Assembly (NCBI RefSeq): GCF_041052385.1
Contig: NZ_CP163439.1
Coordinates: 310,001 to 374,000 of the forward strand
Direction of reading: 5' to 3'
Length of the DNA: 64,000 nt
Source of the DNA: Streptomyces sp. R28
GTDB lineage: Bacteria; Actinomycetota; Actinomycetes; Streptomycetales; Streptomycetaceae
Shown here one piece after another: positions 34,236 to 43,069 of this stretch. The notes beneath the pieces were generated by a model. It ran no database searches. It was not told the DNA's origin and worked only from the letters and a program-made list of their open reading frames with translations. The position numbers were made by a program, and so were the translations under genes. The stretch's first letter is position 1, and each line of letters begins with the position of its first letter.

Positions 34236-35879
34236 ATGACCATGGTCAAGGCGCGTGTCTCCACAGCCGAGTTGGTCGCGGGAAGGTACCGGCTCGTCGA
34301 TGTCGTCCATCGCGAGACGAACCGCGTCAGTTACTACGGCGAGGACATCGAAACCCAACGTCCATGCCTCCTCACCCAGATCGGGCTCCCCGACGACCCA
34401 TGCCCCGAGGAAGGGCGCCGGGCCACCTCCCGGATCCTGCGGGCGTCCGAGCGGATGGGGCTGCTGCGTCCGGGCCGGGTCGCGAGCGTCCTGAACGCCG
34501 TCGAGGAGTCCGGCAGCCTGTGGATCGTCGCCGAGTGGATCGACGGCACGCCCCTGGGCGAACTCCTCACCCAGCAGGGCACGTTCAACCATGTGCGGGC
34601 GGCGCGCATCGGCCTCGAGCTGCTGGACGTGCTGGAGGCCGCGCACGTCGCGGGCATCACCCACGGCGAGCTGAGCCCGGGCCAAGTCTTCGTGAGCGAC
34701 GAGGGCTCCGTCGTGGTCACCGGCTTCGGACTGGCCGGCGCGACCCTCGCACCCCGGGTCGCGGCACCGTCGTACGCGTCCCCGGAACAGGCCCGTGACG
34801 AGCGCATCGGGCCGGCGTCGGATCTGTGGGCGCTCGGCGCGATCCTCTACACGATGGTCGAGGGCCGCCCGCCGTATCGGGAACGGGACCGGCCCGAGGC
34901 CACCTTGAAGGGCGTGGACCGGCTTCCGCTGCGCGCGCCGGTGCGTGCCGGGCCGCTCACCCAGGCCGTGCAGGGGCTGTTGCGCAAGGACTCACGGGAC
35001 CGGCTGAGCCGACCGGTGGTCCGCGACGCGTTCGTTCGCGTGCTCAACGAGGAGCCCGAGGCTGCCCTGCGGGCGCAGTCAGGCCCCCGCCTGCGCGGTC
35101 TGTACTCCGCGGGACCGGGCTGGGGCAGACGCGCCATGGTCGTCGGCACCGCCCTCGCCGTGGTCACCGTCGCCGCCGCCGTCCTGGTCGTGACCAACAG
35201 CCGACCGGACGACTCGGGCTCGTCGGCGGCGGACACGGCGCCCGGCCCGTCCGCCTCGACCGAGGCGCCCACCGGTCCTCCCCCCACTGCCACGCCCAGC
35301 TCGACGCCCAGCTCAGCGCCCAGCTCGCCCCCCAGCTCGTCCCCCAGCTCGTCCCCTACGAAGGAAGCGACAGAGGCGGAGACGCCCACCGCATCCCCGT
35401 CGGGCACGGCCCCGCCGCCCGGCTACGCGACGTACAAGTCACCGGACGGCTTCTCCGTCGCCCTGCCCGAGGACTGGCAGCCGCTGCGCACCCAGCGTTC
35501 CTCGGACCTGGCCTACCGCGTCTTCTTCAGCGCCGACGGCGATGCGCGCAAGCTGGCCGTCACCTACAGCGAGGCGCTTGGATCGGACCCCGTCGCCATC
35601 TGGCGCGACGACGTCCAACCCGACCTGGAGGAGCAGGGCGGGTTCCAGCGGATCGGCGAGATCGAGGCGACCACGTACCAGGGATACGAGGCCGCCGACA
35701 TGGAGTGGCTCGCGGACCAGGACGGCGTCCGTGTCCGCACCTTCGGCCGCGGCTTCCTCATCGATGATCACCGGGGCTACTCACTGCGCTGGACGACTCC
35801 GGAGGCCGACTGGGAGGACCCCGCCAACCGGGAGGCCCTGGACGTCTTCCTGCGGACCTTCCGGGTGCCCGAGCACTGA
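34236..35879 (+). CDS. Transmembrane Ser/Thr pseudokinase with extracytoplasmic domain
   Basis: 547 residues. Residues about 15-275 have the shape of a bacterial Ser/Thr kinase (GRYRLVDVV start, ASPEQ in place of APE, DLWALGAILYTMVEGRPPY). Catalytic residues are lost: the VAIK lysine region reads RPCLLTQI, the HRD loop reads HGELSPGQ (143-150) and DFG reads GFG (163-165). A single TM helix (301-321) is followed by a Ser/Pro/Thr-rich stalk and a C-terminal extracytoplasmic domain (about 400-547, YKSPDGFSVALPEDW ...). It probably works as a signalling scaffold or sensor. GAGGG before the ATG at 34242 makes that a possible start two codons later. Confidence 0.85.
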   Translation: MTMVKARVSTAELVAGRYRLVDVVHRETNRVSYYGEDIETQRPCLLTQIGLPDDPCPEEGRRATSRILRASERMGLLRPGRVASVLNAVEESGSLWIVAEWIDGTPLGELLTQQGTFNHVRAARIGLELLDVLEAAHVAGITHGELSPGQVFVSDEGSVVVTGFGLAGATLAPRVAAPSYASPEQARDERIGPASDLWALGAILYTMVEGRPPYRERDRPEATLKGVDRLPLRAPVRAGPLTQAVQGLLRKDSRDRLSRPVVRDAFVRVLNEEPEAALRAQSGPRLRGLYSAGPGWGRRAMVVGTALAVVTVAAAVLVVTNSRPDDSGSSAADTAPGPSASTEAPTGPPPTATPSSTPSSAPSSPPSSSPSSSPTKEATEAETPTASPSGTAPPPGYATYKSPDGFSVALPEDWQPLRTQRSSDLAYRVFFSADGDARKLAVTYSEALGSDPVAIWRDDVQPDLEEQGGFQRIGEIEATTYQGYEAADMEWLADQDGVRVRTFGRGFLIDDHRGYSLRWTTPEADWEDPANREALDVFLRTFRVPEH

Positions 35880-37316
35880 TCAGGCCGACGCGCGAGGTGC
35901 GCCCATCGCGCGCAGGGGCCGGCGGTGCAGCGGGGTGGTGCGCCAACGCGCCGTGAACGTCCGGTCCTTGAGCGAGCACGTCACGTCCAGGTGGTGCGGG
36001 GTCTCCAGGAAGGCGATGTCCACGACGAGGGTGTCCGGGTCGGTCCAGCCGCCGCTGAGCGCGGTGGGCACCGGCTCCTCGGTGACGGTCCAGTCGGCGT
36101 CCCCGAGTCGCAGCCGAAGCGGGTGACCGTCCTCGGTGAGCGTCAGCATCCAGCCGTCCGTGCCGGGCGTGAGGTCGATCGCGGTCAGCTTGGGCAGGTG
36201 CGCGCGGACACCGTCGTCCGGCGTGAACGCGGCTCCGGACCATTGCTCCGCCCGCTCGGGAGGTGCGGGCTTGCCGACGGCGGGCGGCAGCGCGAGGCCC
36301 GCGAGCCGCTCCGCCAGGGCCACGTCCGCCTCCCCGCCGCCGGTCGGGGGCGCGGGCCGGAACGCGGGCAGCAGATGCTCCCAGACCAGGTTCAGCAGGC
36401 CCTGCATGTCCCAGGTGTCCGCGGTCGTCGCGATCACGGCGTCCTGCTCGGGCAGCACCACACAGAACTGACCGAACGCACCGTCACCGCGGTAACCGTG
36501 CCGGGACATCCAGAACTTGAAGCCATAGCCCCGCTGCCAGTCGCCCCCGGGCATGACACCGGCGTTCGAGATCTGCGGGCTCGTCGCCTCGGTCACCCAC
36601 CACTCGGGCAGCAGCCGTTCGCCCTCCCAGACCCCGCCCCGCAGATACAGCTGGCCGAGCCGGGCGATCGCGTCGGTGGTGGCGTGCAGTCCGCTGAAGC
36701 CGAGCTCCCGGCCGCTGCGGTCACACAGCCACGCGACCTCACCGATGCCGAGCGGATCGAGCAGGCGGGGCCGGAGGTACTCGGTCAGCGACTGGCCGCT
36801 CACGCGCTGGACGATGGCGGCGAGCGTGAAGGTGGCGGTCTGGTTGTACGCGAAGACGGTGCCTGGGTCGCGGGACGGGGGTACCAGGAGGAACCCGCGG
36901 ACCAGGTCCTCGCGGTCGAGTTCGCGCGCCGCGAGGATCGTGTCGGTCTCGTGCCCGCTGGCCATGGACGCCACATGCCGCACGAGCATCGCGCGGCTGC
37001 GCGGATGGGTGATGTCGGCCTCGAGTTCGGGGAAGTACGAGATCACCGGGTCGTCGAGCCGTATCAGGCCCTCGCCTGCGGCGATCCCGGCGGCGGTGGC
37101 GGTGAAGCTCTTGCTGATCGAGTAGAGGAGATGCGGGCGTTCGGGGGCGTACGGCGCCCACCAGCCGGAGGCCACGAGGTGGCCGTGCCGCAGGATCATC
37201 AGGCTGTGCGGCTCGATGTCGGGGGCGGCGTCGAGGGCGTCGAGGAAGGCGAGGACACCGGAGGCGTCGACGCCTTGGGCGGCGGGGGGGCTCAAGGGCA
37301 ACGGGCGGGCAGACAT
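35880..37316 (-). CDS. Cytoplasmic serine hydrolase, beta-lactamase-related family
   Basis: 478 residues from ATG 37316 (AGAGGA 8 nt upstream). SxxK is in YSISKSF; the second motif is the Tyr of FAYNQTATF; the third region reads GDGAFGQF rather than KTG. No signal peptide is visible. A C-terminal region of about 120 residues after the catalytic domain is a beta-rich extension (LTPGTDGWMLTLTEDG ...). Family S12-like esterase, peptidase or amidase of unknown substrate. Tail to tail with the pseudokinase gene: the stops touch with no intervening DNA. Confidence 0.85.
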   Translation of the reverse strand: MSARPLPLSPPAAQGVDASGVLAFLDALDAAPDIEPHSLMILRHGHLVASGWWAPYAPERPHLLYSISKSFTATAAGIAAGEGLIRLDDPVISYFPELEADITHPRSRAMLVRHVASMASGHETDTILAARELDREDLVRGFLLVPPSRDPGTVFAYNQTATFTLAAIVQRVSGQSLTEYLRPRLLDPLGIGEVAWLCDRSGRELGFSGLHATTDAIARLGQLYLRGGVWEGERLLPEWWVTEATSPQISNAGVMPGGDWQRGYGFKFWMSRHGYRGDGAFGQFCVVLPEQDAVIATTADTWDMQGLLNLVWEHLLPAFRPAPPTGGGEADVALAERLAGLALPPAVGKPAPPERAEQWSGAAFTPDDGVRAHLPKLTAIDLTPGTDGWMLTLTEDGHPLRLRLGDADWTVTEEPVPTALSGGWTDPDTLVVDIAFLETPHHLDVTCSLKDRTFTARWRTTPLHRRPLRAMGAPRASA

Positions 37317-37367
37317 ACGCGCATCCTCTCCCGATGCCCGGGCGATGATCGAGACGTTTGGCACCCC

Positions 37368-37410
37368 GGACCGTGCACCCTGTCCCTCAGGACCGTGCAC
37401 CCTGCCCCTC
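37368..37410. repeat. Two-copy 22-bp direct repeat
   Basis: GGACCGTGCACCCTGTCCCTC (37368-37388) recurs with one base change at 37390-37410. It lies in the divergent promoter region between the serine hydrolase and the LLM oxidoreductase. The GTGCAC core is palindromic, so paired binding sites are possible, though a simple duplication is equally likely. Confidence 0.6.
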
Positions 37411-37476
37411 GCGGTCAGCTGGAGCCCCGCCCCGTCCGTCCCGTTTTCAACACCCGTGTCCGGGGACTCGGCCCCC

Positions 37477-38448
37477 ATGGTGCAGATCGGATACACGATG
37501 ATGACCGAGCAGGCCGGCCCCCGTGAGCTGGTGGACCACCTGGTCCGCGCCGAGGAGGTGGGCTTCGACTTCTCCGTGACCTCGGACCACTACTTTCCGT
37601 GGCTGCGTTCACAGGGTCACTCACCGTACGCCTGGAGTGTGCTGGGCGCGGCCGCCCAGGCCACGTCGCGGATCCCGCTGATGACCTACGTGACGTGTCC
37701 GACGTTCCGCTACCACCCGGCGGTGGTGGCGCAGAAGGCGGCCACGATGCAGCTGCTGTCCGAGGGCCGGTTCCGGCTCGGGCTCGGCTCGGGCGAGAAC
37801 CTCAACGAGCATGTCGTGGGCGGCGGTTGGCCGTCCGTGGACGTACGCCACGAGATGTTCGAGGAGGCCGTGGAGATCATCCGGGCGCTCTTCAAGGGCG
37901 GTCATGTGAACCGTCGCGGCACGCACTTCGACGTCGAGTCGGCCCGCCTGTGGGACCTGGCGGACCAGCCGCCGCCCCTCGGCATCGCCGTCTCCGGGGA
38001 CCAGTCCTGCGAGCTCGCGGGCAGGCTGGGCGACCTGGTGATCGCCACGGAGCCCAAGGCGGAGCTGCTGGCCGCGTTCGACCGGCACGGCGGCGAGGGC
38101 AAGCCGCGGGTGGGGCAGCTACCGGTGTGCTACGACCCCGACCGGGACACCGCGATCAAGCGTGCCCACTCCCAGTTCCGCTGGTTCGGCGGCGGCTGGA
38201 AGGTCAACTCGGAGCTGCCGCACCCGGACTCCTTCGAGGCGGCGACCCAGTTCGTCACCCCGGACGACGTCGCCGACTCGATCCCGTGCGGCGACGACCC
38301 GGACGCCTTCGTCGAGGCCGTCCGCCCGTACGCCGAGGCGGGCTTCACCGAGATCGCCCTGGTCCAGATCGGGGGCGAGACGCAGCTGCCGTATCTCGAC
38401 TGGGCGGAGAAGACGCTGCTGCCCGCGCTGCGGGACGCTCTCGCCTGA
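37477..38448 (+). CDS. F420-dependent LLM-class oxidoreductase
   Basis: 323 residues from ATG 37477. Luciferase-like TIM barrel of the F420-dependent group related to glucose-6-phosphate dehydrogenase Fgd: VGFDFSVTSDHYFPW near residue 30, FRLGLGSGENLNEH near 105, and WP..DVRHEMFEEAVEIIRALF. The substrate is unknown. The start is not supported by a strong Shine-Dalgarno, but it matches the family N-terminus (MVQIGYTMMTEQ). It is divergent from the serine hydrolase across 160 nt that holds a 22-bp repeat. Confidence 0.88.
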   Translation: MVQIGYTMMTEQAGPRELVDHLVRAEEVGFDFSVTSDHYFPWLRSQGHSPYAWSVLGAAAQATSRIPLMTYVTCPTFRYHPAVVAQKAATMQLLSEGRFRLGLGSGENLNEHVVGGGWPSVDVRHEMFEEAVEIIRALFKGGHVNRRGTHFDVESARLWDLADQPPPLGIAVSGDQSCELAGRLGDLVIATEPKAELLAAFDRHGGEGKPRVGQLPVCYDPDRDTAIKRAHSQFRWFGGGWKVNSELPHPDSFEAATQFVTPDDVADSIPCGDDPDAFVEAVRPYAEAGFTEIALVQIGGETQLPYLDWAEKTLLPALRDALA

Positions 38449-38576
38449 CCGCACGCGCACCGCACCGGGTGACGCCGCAGACCTCGAGAGCGAGGTCCGC
38501 GGGTGCCATAGGCTGCTGGTCTGCACTTCTGCCGCCCAAGCAGTCGCTCCATGCAGTCCCTACAGGAGAGTCATCC

Positions 38577-39620
38577 GTGACACTGGCGTTCGTCCCGCCC
38601 GAGACGTCCCCCACGCCCGAGGCCCCGTTGTCCGATCTCGTCGCGCGCGACGCGCGCGAGTTCGGGGTCTACGCGCGGACCGGAGGGTGGGCCTTCGGCC
38701 TGATGGTGGCGCGCAGCGTGCGGCCCGGCGGGCAGAGCGCGGGCGAGACGCCGAAGGTGTCCGCGAAGGAGTTCGCCGAGCTCGCCGGCTGCTCCCCCGA
38801 GCGCGTCATGCGCTACTACAAGGCCTGGGACCGGGCCGCCGACGACGGCCTCGTCCCGCAGTTCGAGGCGCTCGCGCCGGGCCAGGAGGTGGAGCTGCCG
38901 GACGCCGACGTGTGGCTCAGCTACTACGTCTCCCGCAACAGCGCCACCTCCGAGCGCGGCACCGCCATCACCGAGGCCGCCGAGGCCGAGGGCATCCGCC
39001 CGACGAAGGCCCTGGAGGTCGCCGAGAACCCCACCGCGCTGCGCGCCGCGATCCTCGCCGACCCCTCGACCGCTCGCGCGGCCCGCCAGGCGCTCCTCGA
39101 CCGGGTCCTCGAGGACCCCGACCTTCAGGCCGAGTTGGCGCGGGACGTCGTACGCACCGACGACCTGAAGAAGGCCGTCGCCAGTGAGAGCCGGGCGGTC
39201 GACCGGATCGACTACGTCCGCCAGATCGCCGAGTCCGGCCAGATCAAGACCCCCGCGGGGCAGACCGTCGACGCGCCCGTCGACCTCCGCCAGGAGGCCG
39301 AGCGGCACCTGTCGCTGATCGACGAGCTGGAGGACGACGAGGACACCGGCGAGTGGGCCACCGAGGCCTACGGCGCGATGAAGTCGCTCGTCGCCGAGGC
39401 GGTGGAGGCCGACCCCGAGCTGCGTGTGCAGGAGCAGCGGACGAAGTTCTACAGCAGCCTGCAGAAGGCGACGAAGGTCTTCGAGGAGCTGACCTTCGAC
39501 GATGTGCAGGAGTTCGTCGAGGACGACATGGTCCAGCAGTTGGAGGAGCTCCAGCAGGCCATCTCCACGTGCATCGCGGCCTTGCGCGGGGCGCAGGGAG
39601 GCACGGCGCGGCAGCAGTAG
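38577..39620 (+). CDS. Unrecognised conserved-looking protein with N-terminal HTH-like segment
   Basis: 347 residues from GTG 38577 with AGGAGA 8 nt upstream. I do not recognise the family. Residues about 60-85 (SAKEFAELAGCSPERVMRYYKAWDRA) look like a helix-turn-helix. The middle is helical with TRAARQALLDRVLEDPDL. The C-terminal third is strongly acidic and probably coiled (LSLIDELEDDEDTGEW, FVEDDMVQQLEELQQAIS). No membrane or signal segment and no catalytic motif are seen. The clean start, long frame and Streptomyces-like codon use say it is real. A DNA-binding or nucleoid-associated role is a guess from the HTH. Confidence 0.75.
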   Translation: MTLAFVPPETSPTPEAPLSDLVARDAREFGVYARTGGWAFGLMVARSVRPGGQSAGETPKVSAKEFAELAGCSPERVMRYYKAWDRAADDGLVPQFEALAPGQEVELPDADVWLSYYVSRNSATSERGTAITEAAEAEGIRPTKALEVAENPTALRAAILADPSTARAARQALLDRVLEDPDLQAELARDVVRTDDLKKAVASESRAVDRIDYVRQIAESGQIKTPAGQTVDAPVDLRQEAERHLSLIDELEDDEDTGEWATEAYGAMKSLVAEAVEADPELRVQEQRTKFYSSLQKATKVFEELTFDDVQEFVEDDMVQQLEELQQAISTCIAALRGAQGGTARQQ

Positions 39621-39671
39621 CCGTCCTCGTACCGCCGACGGCAGCCCCGTCCGCGCTCACGCCGCTCCGCC

Positions 39672-39709
39672 GACACGCCACCGCTCACTCTGTGTAGCGG
39701 TGGCGTGTC
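39672..39709. terminator. Bidirectional hairpin terminator between convergent genes
   Basis: A perfect 14-bp stem (39672-39685 with 39696-39709) and 10-nt loop lie between the 347-residue gene and the convergent DUF6328 gene. The right arm lies inside the last codons of the latter, so coding and terminator overlap. Confidence 0.7.
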
Positions 39710-40167
39710 CACAGCGGCAGCGCGAACCAGCACGTGAGGTACCAGAGGACCACCCCCGATACCAGCCAGGGCACAAAGCCGTCGTGGGTGGCGACCCGCA
39801 GGATCAGCAGGAGCGAGCACGCCGTCGTGGCGAGGAGCAGGACCAGGCCGACGAAGGTCAGCCGGGAGGCCCACTCCACCGCCTTCGGTTTGATGCGCCG
39901 CCCCGACACCAGGCGGTGCAGGGAGACGGGGCCGATCAGCGCGCCGGTGGCGGCGGCACCCAGCACCACCGTCACGATGTAGATGGACTGGTCCGTGTCG
40001 TCGAGGGTGTCGTACTTCGGCGTGAAGACGACGGTGAGCAGGAAGCCGAACAGGATCTGGACGCCCATCTGGGCCACCCGGACCTCCTGGATGAGCTCGC
40101 CCCACATACGGTCGGCCCGCTCGTCCTCGGTCTCGTCGCGTCCGGTCCGTCTTTCCTTCTCGGTCAT
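39685..40167 (-). CDS. DUF6328 family membrane protein
   Basis: 160 residues from ATG 40167. A charged cytoplasmic N-terminus (MTEKERRTGRDETEDERADR) is followed by four hydrophobic helices around residues 37-50, 62-83, 100-122 and 126-148. LIQEVRVAQMGVQILFGFLL and FTPKYDTLDD between helices 1 and 2 are the recognisable family core. The function is unknown. Its 3' end is part of a terminator hairpin shared with the convergent gene. Confidence 0.82.
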   Translation of the reverse strand: MTEKERRTGRDETEDERADRMWGELIQEVRVAQMGVQILFGFLLTVVFTPKYDTLDDTDQSIYIVTVVLGAAATGALIGPVSLHRLVSGRRIKPKAVEWASRLTFVGLVLLLATTACSLLLILRVATHDGFVPWLVSGVVLWYLTCWFALPLWTRHRYTE

Positions 40168-40250
40168 GCGGGCCGGGTAACCCCGGCGCTGAACACTCAA
40201 ACGAGCGGGCCCCAGGGCTCCGGGGTGGCCGCCCCCGGAGCCGTACGGGT

Positions 40251-41234
40251 CTACCAGCGGTTTTCGACCTGGTCCTTGATGCGCCGGTCGTAGAGGTCCT
40301 CGATCGCGGCGAGCGTCGCGTCGGACAGCTCCGGCAGCGCGGCGGCGGCCGCGTTGGCGCGGGCCTGCTCGGGCGAACGGGCGCCCGGGATCACCGTGGT
40401 CACGCCCGGCTGCTGGATGATCCAGCGCAGCGCCAGCTGGGCCGGCGTGAAGCCCTCGGGGGCGAGGGCGGCGAACTCGACGGCCGCCTCCACACCCGAC
40501 GCGTAGTCGACGCCGGAGAAGGTCTCGCCCTGGTCGAAGGCCTCGCCGTGCCGGTTGTAGGTGCGGTGGTCGTTCGCGGCGAAGACGGTGTCCTTGGTGT
40601 ACTTGCCCGACAACAGGCCGGAGGCCAGCGGGACACGGGCGATGATGCCGACGCCCGCCTGCTCGGCGGCGGGCAGCACCTGACGCAGGGGCTTCATCCG
40701 GAACGGGTTGAGGATGATCTGCACGCTCGCGACGCCGGGGCGGGCGATCGCGGTCAGCGCCTCCTCGCAGGTCTCCACGCTGACGCCGTAGTGGGCGATG
40801 CGCTCCTCCTCGACCAGGGTGTCCAGCGCGTCGAACACCTCGTCCGTCGAGTACACCGGCGTCGGCGGGCAGTGCAGCTGGACCAGGTCGAGGCGGTCCA
40901 CGCCGAGGTTGCGCCGGGAACGGTCGTTCCAGGCGCGGAAGTTGTCGAGAACGTAGTTCTCGGGGATCTGGTCGACGCGGCGGCCCATCTTGGTCGCCAC
41001 GAAGATGTCCAGCTCGGGCCTGGCGCGCAGGAACGTGGCGATGGTCTGCTCGCTGCGCCCGTCGCCGTACACGTCGGCCGTGTCGAAGAAGGTCACCCCT
41101 GACTCGACCGCCGCCTCCAGCACCGCCAGGGCTTCCTTGTCGTCGACGTCTCCCCAGTCGGCGCCCAGCTGCCACGTACCGAGACCGACGACAGATGCCC
41201 GCTGACCCGACCTACCGATTACACGCTCGTCCAT
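40251..41234 (-). CDS. Aldo/keto reductase
   Basis: 327 residues. AKR (beta/alpha)8 barrel: Gly-rich start GLGTWQLGADWGDVDD, catalytic Asp/Tyr in FFDTADVYGDGRSE, Lys in FVATKMGRR, and His in LVQLHCPP. The C-terminal NADPH-binding segment reads TTVIPGARSPEQARANAAA. It reduces aldehydes or ketones with NADPH; the substrate is unknown. Divergent from the cholesterol-oxidase-like gene, sharing a 137-nt promoter region with an inverted repeat. Confidence 0.92.
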   Translation of the reverse strand: MDERVIGRSGQRASVVGLGTWQLGADWGDVDDKEALAVLEAAVESGVTFFDTADVYGDGRSEQTIATFLRARPELDIFVATKMGRRVDQIPENYVLDNFRAWNDRSRRNLGVDRLDLVQLHCPPTPVYSTDEVFDALDTLVEEERIAHYGVSVETCEEALTAIARPGVASVQIILNPFRMKPLRQVLPAAEQAGVGIIARVPLASGLLSGKYTKDTVFAANDHRTYNRHGEAFDQGETFSGVDYASGVEAAVEFAALAPEGFTPAQLALRWIIQQPGVTTVIPGARSPEQARANAAAAALPELSDATLAAIEDLYDRRIKDQVENRW

Positions 41235-41302
41235 GGCGTCAGTGTGTCATCCGTCATGCAGGTGCGCGGAACGGGCCCCTCCGCGTGGTTACCTGTGAAT
41301 CT

Positions 41303-41320
41303 TTCACTCACACGAGTGAA
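41303..41320. promoter_or_regulatory. Inverted repeat in divergent promoter region
   Basis: TTCACTC (41303-41309) and GAGTGAA (41314-41320) form a perfect 7-bp inverted repeat with a 4-nt spacer. It lies midway between the aldo/keto reductase and the cholesterol-oxidase-like gene and could be an operator shared by both. Confidence 0.45.
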
Positions 41321-41371
41321 TCGCCTCGACAGGCCGGTGGCGTCTGTCAAGCCCGTACCTAGCGTGAACCC

Positions 41372-43063
41372 GTGACCGACGACTTCAGCCGCAGGGGCTT
41401 CCTCCGCACCGCCGCCGCCATGGCCGCCGTACCGACTCTCCTCCCGGCGGATCCGGCCGTCGCGGCACAGGAGTTGCCGGATTTCCCGGCGGATGTGGCG
41501 CTGTACCGCTCCGCGTACCGCAACTGGGTCGGCGAGATCACCGCCGCCGGACTGTGGGCCTGCGCACCGGCCGACCCCGCCCGGACCGTGGCCGTCGTCA
41601 ACTGGGCCTGGCGGCACGGCTGGAGAGTCCGCGCCCGGGGTGCCTCGCACGGCTGGTCACCGCTGACGGTCACGCAGGGCACGGAGTCGGACGCGCCGGT
41701 CCTCCTCGTGGACACCGCCTCTCATCTCACCGGCCTGTCGCTGGAGTCGCCGACCTCGGTACGCGCCGGCACCGGCGTCACCCTGGAGGCCCTGCTCACC
41801 TACCTGGAGGAGCACGGCCTCGGCGTCACCGCCGCGCCCGCTCCCGGCAACCTCACCCTGGGCGGCGCCCTCGCCATCGGCGCGCACGGCACCGCCGTAC
41901 CGGCGCGCGGCGAACAGCGGCCGACCGGGCACACGTACGGCTCGCTGAGCAATCTCGTGCTGTCGCTGACGGCCGTCGTCTGGGACGAGGACAGCGGCGC
42001 CTACGTGCTGCGGACGTACGACCGCGACGAGGCGGACTGCGCCGCGCTGCTCACCCATCTCGGCCGCTCCCTGGTCACCGAGGTCGTACTGCGCGCGGGC
42101 GCGAACACCGGCCTGCGGTGCGTCAGCCGTACGGACATCCCGGCCGGGGAACTCTTCGCCTCGCCCGGCACCGGCGGACGCACCCTGGCGAGCTTCCTGG
42201 ACCGGGCCGGGCGCGTCGAGGCGATCTGGTTCGCCTTCACCGAGTTCCCGTGGCTGAAGGTGTGGAGCGTCTCCCCCACCCGGCCGCTGACCTCGCGGCA
42301 CGTGACGACGCCGTACAACTACCCGTTCTCCGACAATGTCCCGACCCCGGTGGCGGACCTGGTCGGACGCATGGTGTCGGAGGGGGCCTGGTATCTGGCG
42401 CCGGTGCTCGGCAACGCACAGTACGACGTGGCCGCGCTCGGGCTGGTGGCGACGCTGTCGGCGGACATCTGGGGGCCGTCCAAGAACACGCTGCTGTACC
42501 TGCGGCCGACGACGCTGAGGATAGCCACGAACGGGTACGCGGTGCTCACCAGCCGGGCCCAAGTGCAGCGCGTCGTCGCCGAGTTCACCGCCTTCTACCG
42601 GGAACGGCTCACTGCGTACGCCGACCGGGGCCGATTCCCGGTCAACGGCTCGGTGGAGATCCGGATCACCGGTCTCGACGACGCGGCGGACGTCGGCGTG
42701 GACGGGGCGCGGACCCCACTGTTGTCGGCGCTCGGGCCGCGCGACGACCGACCCGAGTGGGACACGGTCGTGTGGCTGAACATCCTGTCGTTGCCGGGAA
42801 CGCCGTACGCGGAGGCTTTCCTCAGCCAGATCGAGCGGTTCCTGCTGCGCACCTTCGACGGCGAGTACGCCATGACCCGCGTCGAGTGGTCGAAGGGCTG
42901 GGCCTACACGCGGGACAGTGCCTGGAGCGACGTCGAGGTGCTGGATGCGGTCGTGCCCGGCTCCTTCGGGGAGGACGTGTGGGGGCGGGCGGCCGGGGTA
43001 CTGGACCGGCTCGACCCGCACGGCGTGTTCGGCAACGCCTTCCTCGACCGGTTGTTCCGGTGA
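41372..43063 (+). CDS. Secreted class II cholesterol-oxidase-like FAD-linked oxidase
   Basis: 563 residues from GTG 41372. The Tat signal is SRRGFLRTAAAMAAV. The PCMH-type FAD domain contains VRARGASHGWSPL with His93, the likely covalent flavin attachment site, and APGNLTLGGALAIGAHGTA. The C-terminal half matches the cholesterol oxidase substrate-binding domain (TEFPWLKVWSVSP, FPVNGSVEIRITGLDD). Predicted to oxidise a 3-beta-hydroxysteroid or related alcohol outside the cell with release of peroxide. It runs alone and ends 6 nt before the convergent monooxygenase. Confidence 0.88.
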   Translation: MTDDFSRRGFLRTAAAMAAVPTLLPADPAVAAQELPDFPADVALYRSAYRNWVGEITAAGLWACAPADPARTVAVVNWAWRHGWRVRARGASHGWSPLTVTQGTESDAPVLLVDTASHLTGLSLESPTSVRAGTGVTLEALLTYLEEHGLGVTAAPAPGNLTLGGALAIGAHGTAVPARGEQRPTGHTYGSLSNLVLSLTAVVWDEDSGAYVLRTYDRDEADCAALLTHLGRSLVTEVVLRAGANTGLRCVSRTDIPAGELFASPGTGGRTLASFLDRAGRVEAIWFAFTEFPWLKVWSVSPTRPLTSRHVTTPYNYPFSDNVPTPVADLVGRMVSEGAWYLAPVLGNAQYDVAALGLVATLSADIWGPSKNTLLYLRPTTLRIATNGYAVLTSRAQVQRVVAEFTAFYRERLTAYADRGRFPVNGSVEIRITGLDDAADVGVDGARTPLLSALGPRDDRPEWDTVVWLNILSLPGTPYAEAFLSQIERFLLRTFDGEYAMTRVEWSKGWAYTRDSAWSDVEVLDAVVPGSFGEDVWGRAAGVLDRLDPHGVFGNAFLDRLFR

Positions 43064-43069
43064 GTGCGG

